From: Ga0077527 sp964531455
Lineage (GTDB): Bacteria; Pseudomonadota; Gammaproteobacteria; Burkholderiales; SG8-41
NCBI GenBank assembly: GCA_964531455.1
Contig: CAZHFZ010000012.1
Coordinates: forward strand, 5,424-69,423
Direction: 5' to 3'
Length of the DNA stretch: 64,000 nt
The position numbers were made by a program, and so were the translations under genes. The notes beneath the pieces were generated by a model that worked only from the letters and a program-made list of their open reading frames with translations, was not told where the DNA came from and searched no databases. Of this stretch, positions 30,217-39,312 are shown piece after piece. The stretch's first letter is position 1; the number at the start of each line of letters is the position of its first letter.

Positions 30217-30258
30217 AGTATCCCATTGCACCATGCCTCCAGACTTGATTGGGATCAA
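30217..30258 (-). promoter_or_regulatory. FNR/ANR-type promoter of the phasin gene
   Basis: TTGATTGGGATCAA (30245-30258) is a perfect TTGAT-N4-ATCAA palindrome. Read on the minus strand, GATACT (30222 to 30217) is a fair -10 with predicted start near 30210. This puts the box centre at -41.5, as for FNR class II activation. The leader would be about 39 bases. Confidence 0.62.
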
Positions 30259-30335
30259 GGTTGCTTCCCCTGCAAATCGCAGCATACGCAACCTTTATAT
30301 CTTATTGATTATATTAACTTATTTATTATTATTTG

Positions 30336-30365
30336 GTTGCATTGCAACATGAGCTGTGCCATAAT
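30336..30365 (+). promoter_or_regulatory. phaR promoter with candidate PhaR operator
   Basis: TTGCAT (30337-30342) and CATAAT (30360-30365) at 17-bp spacing form a promoter with start near 30372. A perfect 6-1-6 palindrome GTTGCA-T-TGCAAC (30336-30348) covers the -35. PhaR proteins are known to bind TGC/GCA-type dyads and to repress their own gene; this is a natural candidate site. Confidence 0.55.
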
Positions 30366-30392
30366 TAAAAATATTCTTCTTGAGGCTATTCC

Positions 30393-30971
30393 ATGAGCGC
30401 ACAGGTCCGCACCATCAAGAAATACCCAAACCGCCGCCTCTATGACACCGAAACCAGCAGTTACATCACGCTGGCCGACGTCAAAAAACTGGTACTCGAA
30501 AATGTCGAGTTCAAGGTCGAGGATGCAAAAACAAAAGACGATCTGACACGCAGCATCCTGATGCAGATCATTCTCGAAGAAGAAAGCTCCGGCTCGCCGA
30601 TGTTCACCAGCGATTCGCTGTCGCAGATCATCCGTTTCTACGGCAATGCCATGCAGGGCATGATGGGCGGGTATCTGGAAAAAAATATCCAGACCTTCAT
30701 GCAGATCCAGAACAAGCTGCAGGATCAGTCGCGCCAGATTTACGGCCAGAACCCGATGCTGAATTCAGAAACGTGGAACGAGTTCGTCAAGATGCAGGGT
30801 CCGGCCATGCAGGGACTGATGGGGCGCTACCTCGAGCAGAGCGCGAGTACCTTCCTCGACATGCAGAACCAGCTGACGACGCAGACGCGCAATCTGTGGG
30901 GCAACTTCCCCTTCCCCGGCTTCCCCGGTGCTGCTGCGGGCAAAAAAGACGGCGACGAGCCGAAGTCGTAA
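30393..30971 (+). CDS. phaR: Polyhydroxyalkanoate synthesis repressor PhaR
   Basis: This 192-residue protein has the PHB/PHA-accumulation DNA-binding domain (residues 4-65; IKKYPNRRLYDTETSSYITL) followed by a PHB_acc_N-type repeat region (about 68-105 and 105-160; MQGMMGGYLEK and MQGLMGRYLEQ) that binds PHA. PhaR represses phasin and its own gene, and lets go of DNA when it binds nascent PHA. The leader has TTGAGG before the ATG. Confidence 0.94.
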   Translation: MSAQVRTIKKYPNRRLYDTETSSYITLADVKKLVLENVEFKVEDAKTKDDLTRSILMQIILEEESSGSPMFTSDSLSQIIRFYGNAMQGMMGGYLEKNIQTFMQIQNKLQDQSRQIYGQNPMLNSETWNEFVKMQGPAMQGLMGRYLEQSASTFLDMQNQLTTQTRNLWGNFPFPGFPGAAAGKKDGDEPKS

Positions 30972-31004
30972 CGCCCGCCCCCTTATCCGCTCCGCAATTC
31001 CGTC

Positions 31005-32336
31005 GTGGCCACTCCCCCGCGTAAAGTCGGTTTCGTTTCGCTCGGCTGTCCGAAGGCGCTCGTTGATTCCGAGCACATCCTGACCCAGCTGCGCGCCGAA
31101 GGTTATCTCGTCTCCGGCACCTATCAGGATGCCGACCTCGTTGTCGTCAACACCTGCGGCTTCATCGACGCCGCGGTCGAAGAGTCACTCGACGCCATCG
31201 GCGAAGCACTGGCGGAAAATGGCCGTGTCATCGTCACCGGCTGCCTTGGCGCCAAAGGCGACATCGTCCGCGAAACACACCCCAAGGTACTCGCCGTCAC
31301 CGGACCGCATGCCACCGCAGCCGTAATGGAAGCGGTGCACACACACCTGCCGAAACCGCACGACCCGTACACCGATCTGGTACCGCCACAGGGTATCCGC
31401 CTTACGCCACGGCATTACGCATACCTGAAAATTTCCGAAGGCTGCAACCACCGTTGCACCTTCTGCATCATTCCGGCGATGCGCGGCGACCTGGTCAGCC
31501 GTCCGGTCGGCGATGTCATGAAGGAAGCGCAGAATCTGGTCAACGCCGGCGTCAAGGAACTGCTGGTGATTTCACAGGACACCAGCGCCTACGGCGTCGA
31601 CGTCAAATACCGCACCGGGTTCTGGAACGGGCGTCCGATCAAGACACGCATGACCGAGCTGGTGAAGGCGCTGTCCGGCCTCGGCGTGTGGGTACGCCTG
31701 CACTACGTCTATCCATACCCGCACGTCGACGAAGTCATTCCGTTGATGGCCGATGGCAAACTCCTGCCTTACCTTGATGTGCCGTTCCAGCACGCCAGCC
31801 CGCGCATCCTGAAGTTGATGAAACGGCCGGCAAATGCCGAGGGCACCTTGAAACGCATCCGCGACTGGCGCGCCATCTGCCCCGACATCACCATCCGCAG
31901 CACCTTCGTCGTCGGTTTCCCCGGCGAAACCGAGCGCGAATTCGAACAACTGCTCGAGTTTCTCGAAGAAGCCCAGCTCGACCGCGTCGGTTGTTTTGCC
32001 TATTCACCGGTTGAAGGTGCTGCCGCCAACGCATTGCCTGATCCCGTCGCCGAGTCAGTCAAGCAGGAACGCCAGGAACGCTTCATGGCGGTGCAGGAAA
32101 AAATCAGCGCGGCGCGGCTCAAGCGCAAGGTTGGACAGACCATGGAAGTGCTCGTCGATGAAGTCGGCAAGAATGGCGCAATTGCCCGCTCGGCTGCCGA
32201 CGCACCGGAAATCGATGGCCGCGTGATCATCCGTCAGGGCACAAAACTCAAACCCGGCGAGTTCGCCACAGTAAAGGTCACCCGTGCCGATGCCCATGAC
32301 CTGTGGGCGGCGCCGACCGGATTGCGCCCAGCCTGA
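31005..32336 (+). CDS. rimO: Ribosomal protein S12 methylthiotransferase RimO
   Basis: This 443-residue radical-SAM enzyme adds a methylthio group to Asp-89 of ribosomal protein S12. It uses GTG at 31005. The N-terminal UPF0004 domain has VSLGCPKALVDSEHI and NTCGFIDAAVEES (with GCLGAKG), giving three Cys for the auxiliary cluster. The radical-SAM motif is CNHRCTFCIIP. The C-terminal TRAM domain spans about 375-440. The next gene starts on its stop codon (TGATG). Confidence 0.95.
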   Translation: MATPPRKVGFVSLGCPKALVDSEHILTQLRAEGYLVSGTYQDADLVVVNTCGFIDAAVEESLDAIGEALAENGRVIVTGCLGAKGDIVRETHPKVLAVTGPHATAAVMEAVHTHLPKPHDPYTDLVPPQGIRLTPRHYAYLKISEGCNHRCTFCIIPAMRGDLVSRPVGDVMKEAQNLVNAGVKELLVISQDTSAYGVDVKYRTGFWNGRPIKTRMTELVKALSGLGVWVRLHYVYPYPHVDEVIPLMADGKLLPYLDVPFQHASPRILKLMKRPANAEGTLKRIRDWRAICPDITIRSTFVVGFPGETEREFEQLLEFLEEAQLDRVGCFAYSPVEGAAANALPDPVAESVKQERQERFMAVQEKISAARLKRKVGQTMEVLVDEVGKNGAIARSAADAPEIDGRVIIRQGTKLKPGEFATVKVTRADAHDLWAAPTGLRPA

Positions 32337-32716
32337 TGCTGGCGCGCCTGAAACAACTGGCGCGTCTGCTCAAGCGGGATATCGTCACGCTGTGGTTTGC
32401 CTGCCGTCATCCGCAGATGCCGTTGACGGCAAAGATCGCGGCGGTCCTGATCGTTGCCTACGCCTTCAGCCCGATTGACCTGATACCCGACTTCATCCCG
32501 GTGCTGGGCTTTCTTGACGAATTGATCCTGCTCCCTGCAATGATCTGGCTCACACTCAAACTGATCCCTGACGCAGTACTCTCAGAATCCCGCGTTGCAG
32601 CACAGGCATGGATCAATGCGCACCGTCCCAAACCCCTCAATTACGTTGCCGCCGCGATTATCATCCTGTTGTGGATAGGCGCGACCTGGCTGATTTGGCG
32701 CTGGCTGGCGGACTGA
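32336..32716 (+). CDS. YkvA/DUF1232 membrane protein
   Basis: This 126-residue protein starts at the ATG that overlaps the rimO stop. DUF1232 is seen in AYAFSPIDLIPDFIPVLG and the second helix LDELILLPAMIWLTLKLIP. It ends with a third hydrophobic helix (AAAIIILLWIGATWLIW). It is a small inner-membrane protein; function unknown. It is probably co-transcribed with rimO and the TAXI gene (15 bases further on). Confidence 0.85.
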   Translation: MLARLKQLARLLKRDIVTLWFACRHPQMPLTAKIAAVLIVAYAFSPIDLIPDFIPVLGFLDELILLPAMIWLTLKLIPDAVLSESRVAAQAWINAHRPKPLNYVAAAIIILLWIGATWLIWRWLAD

Positions 32717-32731
32717 ATACCGGAGACCCGA

Positions 32732-34123
32732 ATGAAGCAACCCCCGACAATGCTGAAACGCGTGCTCAGGCTGCTGCGGCGGCACAGAGATGACATGGAC
32801 ACCGCTAATGTTTCAGTGCGCGAACTGGCATTCGTCACCCTGGTTGCGGTTGTGGTGGTCGGCACCGCATTCATGGTCACCTACCGCTTCGTGCGGCCCG
32901 CACCGCCGAATCATTTTGTCATCGCCACCGGCAACGAATCCGGCGCGTATCACCTGTTTGCACGGCGCTACAAGGAGATCCTGGCTCACGAAAAGATCAA
33001 CGTCGAGCTGCGCCCTTCCTCGGGCTCCGTGGAAAACCTCAAGCGCCTGACAGACCCTGAAGGTGGTTATGACGTCGCGCTGATTCAGAGCGGCATCACC
33101 ACAGTGAATGAAGATGAGCCCCAGGCACGCTCGTTGGGCGCGCTGTATTACGAACCGCTATGGGTGTTCTACCGCTCGCCTTTCGAATTCACCCGCCTGA
33201 CTCAACTTGCTGGCAAACGCATCGCCGCGGGTCCCGAGGGCAGCGGCACCCGCGTACTCGCGGTCAATATGCTCAAGGCTACCGGCGCAGACAAACCTGC
33301 ACTGAAGTTGTTGCCGCTGGGCGGCATGGCGGCAGCCGACGCGCTGATCGCAGGACAAATCGATACCGCGATGTTCGTCGCAGCTCCGGATGCCCCCATC
33401 GTGCAACGCCTGCTCAAAGTCCCGGATATACGTCTGATGAACATGGCCCATGCAGATGCACTGGCCCAGCGCTACAGCTACCTGTCGGCAGTCACGCTGC
33501 TGCGCGGGACTGTAGACCTTGCGGCGGACATCCCGCCCGCCAATGTCAAAATGGTAGCGGTTACAGCACACCTCGTCGCCCGTGACGATTTTCACCCTGC
33601 GCTGGTCTCCGTGCTGCTGCAGGCAGCGAACAAAGTGCACAGCGGCGCCGGTGTGTTCCACAAGGCCGGCGAATTCCCCGCAGCGCGCGCCGGTGATTTT
33701 CCGATCAGCGAAGACGCGGCCCGTTACTACAAGTCAGGCCCGCCCTTCCTGCAACGGTATATGCCGTTCTGGGTCGCCAACCTGATCGAACGCCTGCTGG
33801 TGTTGCTGGTGCCATTGATCGCGGTGTTGATTCCGATGATGCGAATCATGCCGGCACTCTACGACTGGCGCATCAAACGGCGGATCTTCCGCTGGTACCG
33901 CGAACTGAAAGAATTCGAGGTCAGCATCAAGGATGCCCGCGACCCCACCCAGTTGCTGGCCCGGCTGGATGAAATCGAAAAAGGTGTGACACAAACCAAA
34001 GTACCGCTGACCTACTGGGATTATGTCTATACGCTACGCGGCCACATTGAACTGGTGCGCGCCCACATCACTGGCGGCAACCCGCCCGCAGTAGCGCCAC
34101 TCAAGACTCCGCCCGGGGGATGA
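32732..34123 (+). CDS. Membrane-anchored TAXI-family (TRAP-type) solute-binding protein
   Basis: This 463-residue protein has an N-terminal membrane anchor (about 34-60; LAFVTLVAVVVVGTAF), not a cleavable signal peptide. The TAXI periplasmic domain follows (about 65-345; FVIATGNESGAYHLFARRY, RPSSGSVENLKRL, GPEGSGTRVLA). A second membrane helix pair (about 355-385; ERLLVLLVPLIAVLIPMM) leads to a charged cytosolic tail with IKRRIFRWYRELKEFE. TAXI proteins normally are free receptors for TRAP transporters; here no TRAP membrane genes are nearby and the protein is tethered twice. That suggests sensing or a different use. Confidence 0.83.
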   Translation: MKQPPTMLKRVLRLLRRHRDDMDTANVSVRELAFVTLVAVVVVGTAFMVTYRFVRPAPPNHFVIATGNESGAYHLFARRYKEILAHEKINVELRPSSGSVENLKRLTDPEGGYDVALIQSGITTVNEDEPQARSLGALYYEPLWVFYRSPFEFTRLTQLAGKRIAAGPEGSGTRVLAVNMLKATGADKPALKLLPLGGMAAADALIAGQIDTAMFVAAPDAPIVQRLLKVPDIRLMNMAHADALAQRYSYLSAVTLLRGTVDLAADIPPANVKMVAVTAHLVARDDFHPALVSVLLQAANKVHSGAGVFHKAGEFPAARAGDFPISEDAARYYKSGPPFLQRYMPFWVANLIERLLVLLVPLIAVLIPMMRIMPALYDWRIKRRIFRWYRELKEFEVSIKDARDPTQLLARLDEIEKGVTQTKVPLTYWDYVYTLRGHIELVRAHITGGNPPAVAPLKTPPGG

Positions 34124-34198
34124 GTTTGACGGCGTGGCTGCTGGCAGATGGCTGGTTACGGCAAAAACGATGGCAGCTGTGCCACCCGCCACGCTTCA

Positions 34199-36148
34199 TC
34201 AGCCACGCTGCATAGCCACTCCTTCAGCTTCGCCAAAAAAAGCCGCAACATCAGCGATATCCCGCGAACGCGTCATCGGCGGCAGGCTGCGCCAGATGCG
34301 CTTGCCGTAGGATTTGGAAATCAGCCTTGGGTCGCAGATCATCAACACGCCGCGGTCGGTTTCATCACGGATCAGCCGCCCGGCGCCCTGCTTCAGCGAA
34401 ATCACCGCCCGCGGCAACTGATACTCCATGAAGGCGTTGCGGCCTTCGGCGTTGATTTTTTCAATACGCGCTGAAAGCACCGGATCATCCGGCGGCGCAA
34501 ACGGCAGCTTGTCGATCATCACCAGCGACAGCGCATCGCCGCGCACATCGATGCCTTCCCAGAACGACTGGCTGCCAATCAGCACGGCATTGCCCAGTTC
34601 ACGGAAACGCATCAGCAGCTCGGTGCGTGAACCTTCGCCCTGCACCAGCAGCGGATAATCCCAGCCGCGGCGCTTGAATTCCTCGGTGAGCAGGCCATGC
34701 GCCTCGCGCATCGCACGCAAACTGGTAAATAACAGGAAGGCACGGCCGCGGCTCGCTTCCACGGCAGGCAATGCGGCTTCGACAACAGCACGCGTGTAAT
34801 CCGGCGTATTCGGTTCCGGCAGCTGCTGCGGCACATAAAGAAGCCCCTGATTGGCGAAATCAAAGGGGCTTGCCCAGCTCTCGGTCTGCGCCGATTCGAT
34901 GCCGAGTTCGTTGACGTAATGCGCGAAGTTGCCGTTGACCGACAGCGTCGCCGACGTGAATATCCAGGCCTTGGCCTGCGCCTCGACCTGCTTGCGGAAA
35001 ATTTCCGCAATCGACAGAGGCGTGGCATTGAACTGCACCGACTGGTGAAACACCTCGACCCAGCGCACCAGGCTGGCATCCTTGTCTTCACGCCAGCCCG
35101 CCAACTGCGCGCGCAGGCCGTCGGCGCGCTCGAAACACTGGGTCAGGCCTTCACTGCGCGCCGCCTGCGCATGCAGGGTTTCCGCGAGATCAGTCAGTTT
35201 TTCGGTGGCGGTCGCCAGCGCCTCGGTCACTGTTTTGCGATTGCGCAATGCAACCGCGGGCAACCTGGCACCGCTGTCTTCGAAAGCCAGCCGCAGATCA
35301 CGCGCCGCTTTCTCCAGCGCACTGGCCATCACCGGCAGCTCCGCCGCATCCTTGGCACTGGTTGCGGCTTCGATGCGCGCATCCCGCGCCAGATCCACCA
35401 GCTGCGTCGTCGACACCGACTGACCGAAAAACAGACTGGCGGTTTCCGGCAGTTGATGCGCCTCGTCAAAAATCACCGTATTGCAGGCCGGCAGGATTTC
35501 CGCAACGCCTTCATCGCGCAGCATCACATCGGCAAAAAACAGATGATGGTTGACCACCACCACATCCGACTCCAGCGCCTGTTTGCGCGCCTTCATCACA
35601 AAGCATTTATCGTAATGCTCGCACTGCGAACCGAGGCAGTTGTCGCGGGTGGACGTCACCAGCGGCCACACACCGGCGTTTTCTGGCACCTCGGCGAGAT
35701 CGGCGCGGTCGCCGGTATTGGAAATGCGCGCAAAACTTTCGATGCGTGCGAGGTAGACCACATCATCACGCGTCGGCAGCCGCCCGTCGTCCTTGGCGCG
35801 TTCAAGGTGATGGTGGCAGACATAATTGGCGCGGCCCTTCAGCAGCGCCACCGTCACCGGCACTTTCAGTGCATCGCGCACCGTCGGAATGTCGCGGCCG
35901 AACAGCTGGTCCTGCAGTGTCTTGGTGCCGGTGGAAATGATCACCTTGCCGCCGGAGAGCAGGGCAGGAACCAGATAGGCAAAGGTCTTGCCCGTGCCCG
36001 TCCCCGCCTCAGCAACAATAACTGATTGATTTTGAATTACTTTTTTTATGGCCTCAGCCATTTCCAATTGCCCTTGGCGGGCACGGAAACCAGGCACGAC
36101 CTGCGCGAGAGCGCCGGTTTCGGAGAAGACGGATGCGAGATCAGACAC
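34199..36148 (-). CDS. ATP-dependent DNA helicase, DinG/YoaA-like
   Basis: This 649-residue XPD/Rad3-type superfamily 2 helicase has Walker A AEAGTGTGKTFAYL (about 46-59), the four iron-sulfur Cys spread over RANYVCHHHLE to RDNCLGSQCEHYDKC, and the DEAH box VIFDEAHQLPE. Motif V/VI is seen in GSQSFWEGIDVRGD and QGAGRLIRDETDRG. These unwind D-loops, R-loops and forked DNA. The length fits the YoaA/DinG group in Betaproteobacteria. It is divergent from the sulfotransferase-like gene. Confidence 0.9.
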   Translation of the reverse strand: MSDLASVFSETGALAQVVPGFRARQGQLEMAEAIKKVIQNQSVIVAEAGTGTGKTFAYLVPALLSGGKVIISTGTKTLQDQLFGRDIPTVRDALKVPVTVALLKGRANYVCHHHLERAKDDGRLPTRDDVVYLARIESFARISNTGDRADLAEVPENAGVWPLVTSTRDNCLGSQCEHYDKCFVMKARKQALESDVVVVNHHLFFADVMLRDEGVAEILPACNTVIFDEAHQLPETASLFFGQSVSTTQLVDLARDARIEAATSAKDAAELPVMASALEKAARDLRLAFEDSGARLPAVALRNRKTVTEALATATEKLTDLAETLHAQAARSEGLTQCFERADGLRAQLAGWREDKDASLVRWVEVFHQSVQFNATPLSIAEIFRKQVEAQAKAWIFTSATLSVNGNFAHYVNELGIESAQTESWASPFDFANQGLLYVPQQLPEPNTPDYTRAVVEAALPAVEASRGRAFLLFTSLRAMREAHGLLTEEFKRRGWDYPLLVQGEGSRTELLMRFRELGNAVLIGSQSFWEGIDVRGDALSLVMIDKLPFAPPDDPVLSARIEKINAEGRNAFMEYQLPRAVISLKQGAGRLIRDETDRGVLMICDPRLISKSYGKRIWRSLPPMTRSRDIADVAAFFGEAEGVAMQRG

Positions 36149-36311
36149 GCGCGGAGTTTAGCGGGCGACTCGCTAACTGACCACCCCTCCACTGCCTTTA
36201 TTCATGCCCCGCTTGTGGTAAACAAGGCATCAGCAGTGCATGCGCAAAACCAGCCGTGATTCAACAACACCCTGCTGCATCCAATAAGAACACGAACAAA
36301 AAGAGTGCTCC

Positions 36312-36923
36312 ATGAAACGAATCGCCGTAGTGGGTTTGTACAACTCGGGATCGACCGCCATTGCAGGCGTGCTGCACCTCCTCGGCGTCAGTATGGGGCC
36401 ACCTTTCTGGCGATCGTCGGACGATGATGATCCCAACAATTATTACGAACCCGTCGACCTGTCATGGCATCTGCGCAGATGGTGGAACGAACCGGAAATC
36501 ATTGAAAAAACCGCAGCCGCAGATCGAATCCGTTTTCTGAAACGCTGGATCGAACTTCAGGAATGCGCTCACCCCGGCCCCTCGGGGGCCAAACATCCGC
36601 TGCTGTCGCTGTGCGGGGATGACCTCATCACCGGCTGGGGTCCGGACACACAATTCATCTGGTGTTGGCGACCGCTGGATCAATCAATCGCCGGATTACA
36701 GCGCAGGGGCTGGTTTCCGGGTTCCGAAGAATCCCTGCAGCAACGCTTGTGGGACGCCTTGGAATCCTTTGAGTCCCGGCATGAAGGCCTCGTCAGGCTG
36801 GACTGGGCGCGGGTGCAATCACACCCGGGCGAAGCCACACGGCAGCTCGCGGCGCTGGCTGGGTTGGAGCGGTCCGACGAGCAACTGCTGACCGCCGCCC
36901 GGTTCATTCGGGTAACTGCGTAA
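36312..36923 (+). CDS. Sulfotransferase-like P-loop protein
   Basis: This 203-residue protein opens with a P-loop-like IAVVGLYNSGSTAIAGVLHL, the position of the 5'-phosphosulfate-binding loop in sulfotransferases, followed by GVSMGPPFW. In the middle it has WCWRPLDQSIAGLQRRGW, like the R-x-x-x-x-S 3'-phosphate loop, and near the end the W-A-R-V-Q-S-H-P helix. It is short for the family, and the acceptor substrate is unknown. It stands alone between divergent and convergent genes. Confidence 0.65.
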   Translation: MKRIAVVGLYNSGSTAIAGVLHLLGVSMGPPFWRSSDDDDPNNYYEPVDLSWHLRRWWNEPEIIEKTAAADRIRFLKRWIELQECAHPGPSGAKHPLLSLCGDDLITGWGPDTQFIWCWRPLDQSIAGLQRRGWFPGSEESLQQRLWDALESFESRHEGLVRLDWARVQSHPGEATRQLAALAGLERSDEQLLTAARFIRVTA

Positions 36924-36973
36924 CTTCAAGCAGCAGTGCCACCAGGAGGTTTGCCTGAGTTACGGCAAAGTTT

Positions 36974-38521
36974 CTACATCACCAGCTCGACCAGATAGGG
37001 GCCCGGCGTCTCCAGCCCGCGCCTGAACTGGACTGCCAGTTCATCCAGCGTGGTCGCCCGTCCCGCCGCAACACCAAAACCTTTGGCCAGCGACACCCAG
37101 TCGAGGTCGGGCCGGTCCAGCGTGAGCATTGAGGTAGCGTTATGCCCCGGTGCTGCCGCACCGACATTGGCCAGTTCACCAACAAGGATCTTGTAAGCGC
37201 GGTTGGCGAAAATCACCACCGTCACATCCAGATTCTCGCGCGCCATGGTCCACAGCGCCTGTTGCGTGTAAAGCGCGCTGCCGTCGCCTTCGAAAGCAAT
37301 CACTTTGCGCTCCGGCGCAGCAATCGCTGCGCCGACTGCCGCGGCCAGCCCCCAGCCAATGGAACCGCCCATGATGTTGAGCCAGTCATGCGGACGCGCG
37401 CCCAACGTGGCGCCGGTAAAGGCACGACCGCTGGTCACCGCCTCGTCGATGATGATGGCATGTTCCGGAATCAGCGCATTGAACAATGCGCCCAAGCCGT
37501 CGAGCGTGACGTTACCGGTTGGCAACGCGATGTCATGTCCGGCTGCATTGACCCGCGGCGGCGTATGCCGTGCCCCCAGCGCATCGGCCATGGCTTCGAG
37601 CGTCCCCTCAAGGTCTGCCTCAACACCTGCAACCTTGGTCACCGTGCAGCCTTCCGGCACCAGCACGCTGGGTTTACCGGGATAGGCAAAAAACGAAACC
37701 GGCGACTTCGCGCCGACCAGCACCAATTGCCGCACGTCCTTCAGCATCGCCAACGCATTGTCGACGACGAAAGGCAGTTGCTTGACCACGGCACGGCCCG
37801 CACCGCGTTCCATGCGCGCGTTGTTGTATTCGGAAATCAACGTGCAGCCGGTTTTCGCCGCAATGCGTGCCGCGTATTCCAATGCCTTGCCGCGCAAGGC
37901 TGCCCCGCCGAGCAGGATCGCTGCCGTCTGGCCGGATTGCAGCGCACGTACGCCGTCATCTATCGCCTGCTGTGTGACCGGCATACGCGGCGCAGGCGCG
38001 TTCACCGCGACCGGACCTTCCGCATCCCCCCAGGCCGTATCGGCCGGCAGGATCAGTGTTGCGATCTGTCCCGGCGCTTTGCGCGCCGCCTCCACCGCCA
38101 GCGCACCGTCCACCGCAACGGCTGTTGATGACCGCGAAGTCTTCACCCAGTCCGACATCGGCCGCGCCACGCCTTCGATGTCCGCCGTGAGCGGCGCATC
38201 GTGTTTGATGTGATAACTCGCGTGCTCGCCAACAATGTTGACGATGCCTGAACGTGCTTTCTTGGCGTTGTGCAGATTGGCGAGGCCATTGCCGAGGCCG
38301 GGACCGAGATGCAGCAGCGTCGCCGCCGGTTTGCCCGCCATGCGGTAATAACCATCGGCAGCACCGGTGACCACGCCCTCAAACAGGCCGAGGATGCAGC
38401 GCACGCCTTCGACGCGATCCAGCGCCGAAACAAAATGCATTTCCGAAGTGCCGGGATTGGCGAAACAAACGTTCACGTCACCATTCAGCAACGTGCGCAC
38501 CAGGCTTTCAGCGCCGTTCAT
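36974..38521 (-). CDS. Thiamine-diphosphate-dependent enzyme, acetolactate-synthase large-subunit type
   Basis: This 515-residue ThDP enzyme has three domains: N-terminal PYR (about 1-170; CFANPGTSEMHFVSALDRV with the catalytic Glu in LGLFEGVVTGAADGYYR), a central domain (about 180-310), and a C-terminal PP domain with the ThDP motif FEGDGSALYTQQALWTMA to ANRAYKIL. It is shorter than true IlvB, and no small subunit is near. The closest known types are benzoylformate-decarboxylase-like or catabolic ALS-like enzymes; the substrate is open. Confidence 0.82.
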   Translation of the reverse strand: MNGAESLVRTLLNGDVNVCFANPGTSEMHFVSALDRVEGVRCILGLFEGVVTGAADGYYRMAGKPAATLLHLGPGLGNGLANLHNAKKARSGIVNIVGEHASYHIKHDAPLTADIEGVARPMSDWVKTSRSSTAVAVDGALAVEAARKAPGQIATLILPADTAWGDAEGPVAVNAPAPRMPVTQQAIDDGVRALQSGQTAAILLGGAALRGKALEYAARIAAKTGCTLISEYNNARMERGAGRAVVKQLPFVVDNALAMLKDVRQLVLVGAKSPVSFFAYPGKPSVLVPEGCTVTKVAGVEADLEGTLEAMADALGARHTPPRVNAAGHDIALPTGNVTLDGLGALFNALIPEHAIIIDEAVTSGRAFTGATLGARPHDWLNIMGGSIGWGLAAAVGAAIAAPERKVIAFEGDGSALYTQQALWTMARENLDVTVVIFANRAYKILVGELANVGAAAPGHNATSMLTLDRPDLDWVSLAKGFGVAAGRATTLDELAVQFRRGLETPGPYLVELVM

Positions 38522-38653
38522 AAAATTCCTTTAAAAACAATTATTTATGATTGCCCTTAACAGCAATCCTTGCTGACTCGCTCCGCACGCAGTGTAACGG
38601 CCCCAACCCCGGCATGACCAGCCAAGCCCTTCAGGCCATGCCGGCAACTCGGT

Positions 38654-38682
38654 TTTACAATAATCACGCGCGGCGTTACTAT
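38654..38682 (+). promoter_or_regulatory. higBA promoter
   Basis: TTTACA (38654-38659) and TACTAT (38677-38682) are 17 bp apart. The predicted start point is within a base or two of the higB ATG (38688), and no Shine-Dalgarno is present, so the transcript may be leaderless. Confidence 0.5.
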
Positions 38683-38687
38683 TACGC

Positions 38688-38966
38688 ATGATCAAGTCGT
38701 TTCGATGCGCCGAAACGCAAGCGCTGGCCCAGGGCGAACGTGTCAAACGTTTCACCAATATCGTAGATGTGGTGCGCCGGAAACTTCGGCAACTGGAAAT
38801 CGCCGCCCGACTGGACGACTTGCGCGTGCCGCCGGGCAACAGGCTTGAAGCATTAAAAGGCAATCGTGCGGGACAACACAGCATTCGCATCAATGACCAA
38901 TGGCGCCTCTGTTTTCGCTGGACGACATCAGGCGCCGAAAACGTGGAAATTGTGGACTACCACTAA
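38688..38966 (+). CDS. higB: Type II toxin HigB (RelE superfamily)
   Basis: This 92-residue protein has the HigB pattern: IKSFRCAETQALAQGE, RKLRQLEIAARLDDLRVPPGN, RLEALKGNRAGQHSIRIN and QWRLCFRW followed by VEIVDYH. HigB is a ribosome-dependent mRNA endonuclease. The conserved basic residues and C-terminal His are present, so it looks intact. The antitoxin gene follows after 11 bases, the usual toxin-first order of higBA. Confidence 0.93.
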   Translation: MIKSFRCAETQALAQGERVKRFTNIVDVVRRKLRQLEIAARLDDLRVPPGNRLEALKGNRAGQHSIRINDQWRLCFRWTTSGAENVEIVDYH

Positions 38967-38977
38967 GAGGTAATCAC

Positions 38978-39283
38978 ATGAGCAAACTGAACCCTGTCAC
39001 TCCGGGCGAACTCCTGCTGGAGGAATTTCTCAAGCCCATGGGCATTACCCAGTACCGCCTCGCCAAGGAAATCGGCGTGCCGGCGCAGCGCATCGGTGAA
39101 ATCGTCGCCGGCCGTCGCACCGTTACCGCCGATACCGATTTGCGCCTGTGCCGGTTTTTCGGACTGTCCAACGGCTACTGGCTGCGCGCACAAGCTGCTT
39201 ATGACACTGAAGTTGCCGTGCGCTCCCTCGGTCGCACGCTGGACAAAATCAAACCCTGGGCCGAGCCCGCGATCCAACAATAA
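38978..39283 (+). CDS. higA: Antitoxin HigA (XRE family)
   Basis: This 101-residue HTH protein starts at ATG 38978 with AGAGGT 7 bases before it. It has PGELLLEEFLKPMGITQYRL, the recognition helix in PAQRIGEIVAGRRTVTADT, and the family end RLCRFFGLSNGYWLRAQAAY. It neutralises HigB and represses the operon. Confidence 0.93.
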   Translation: MSKLNPVTPGELLLEEFLKPMGITQYRLAKEIGVPAQRIGEIVAGRRTVTADTDLRLCRFFGLSNGYWLRAQAAYDTEVAVRSLGRTLDKIKPWAEPAIQQ

Positions 39284-39312
39284 TTATTTGTTCACCTGAA
39301 ACTGGAGAGGCC

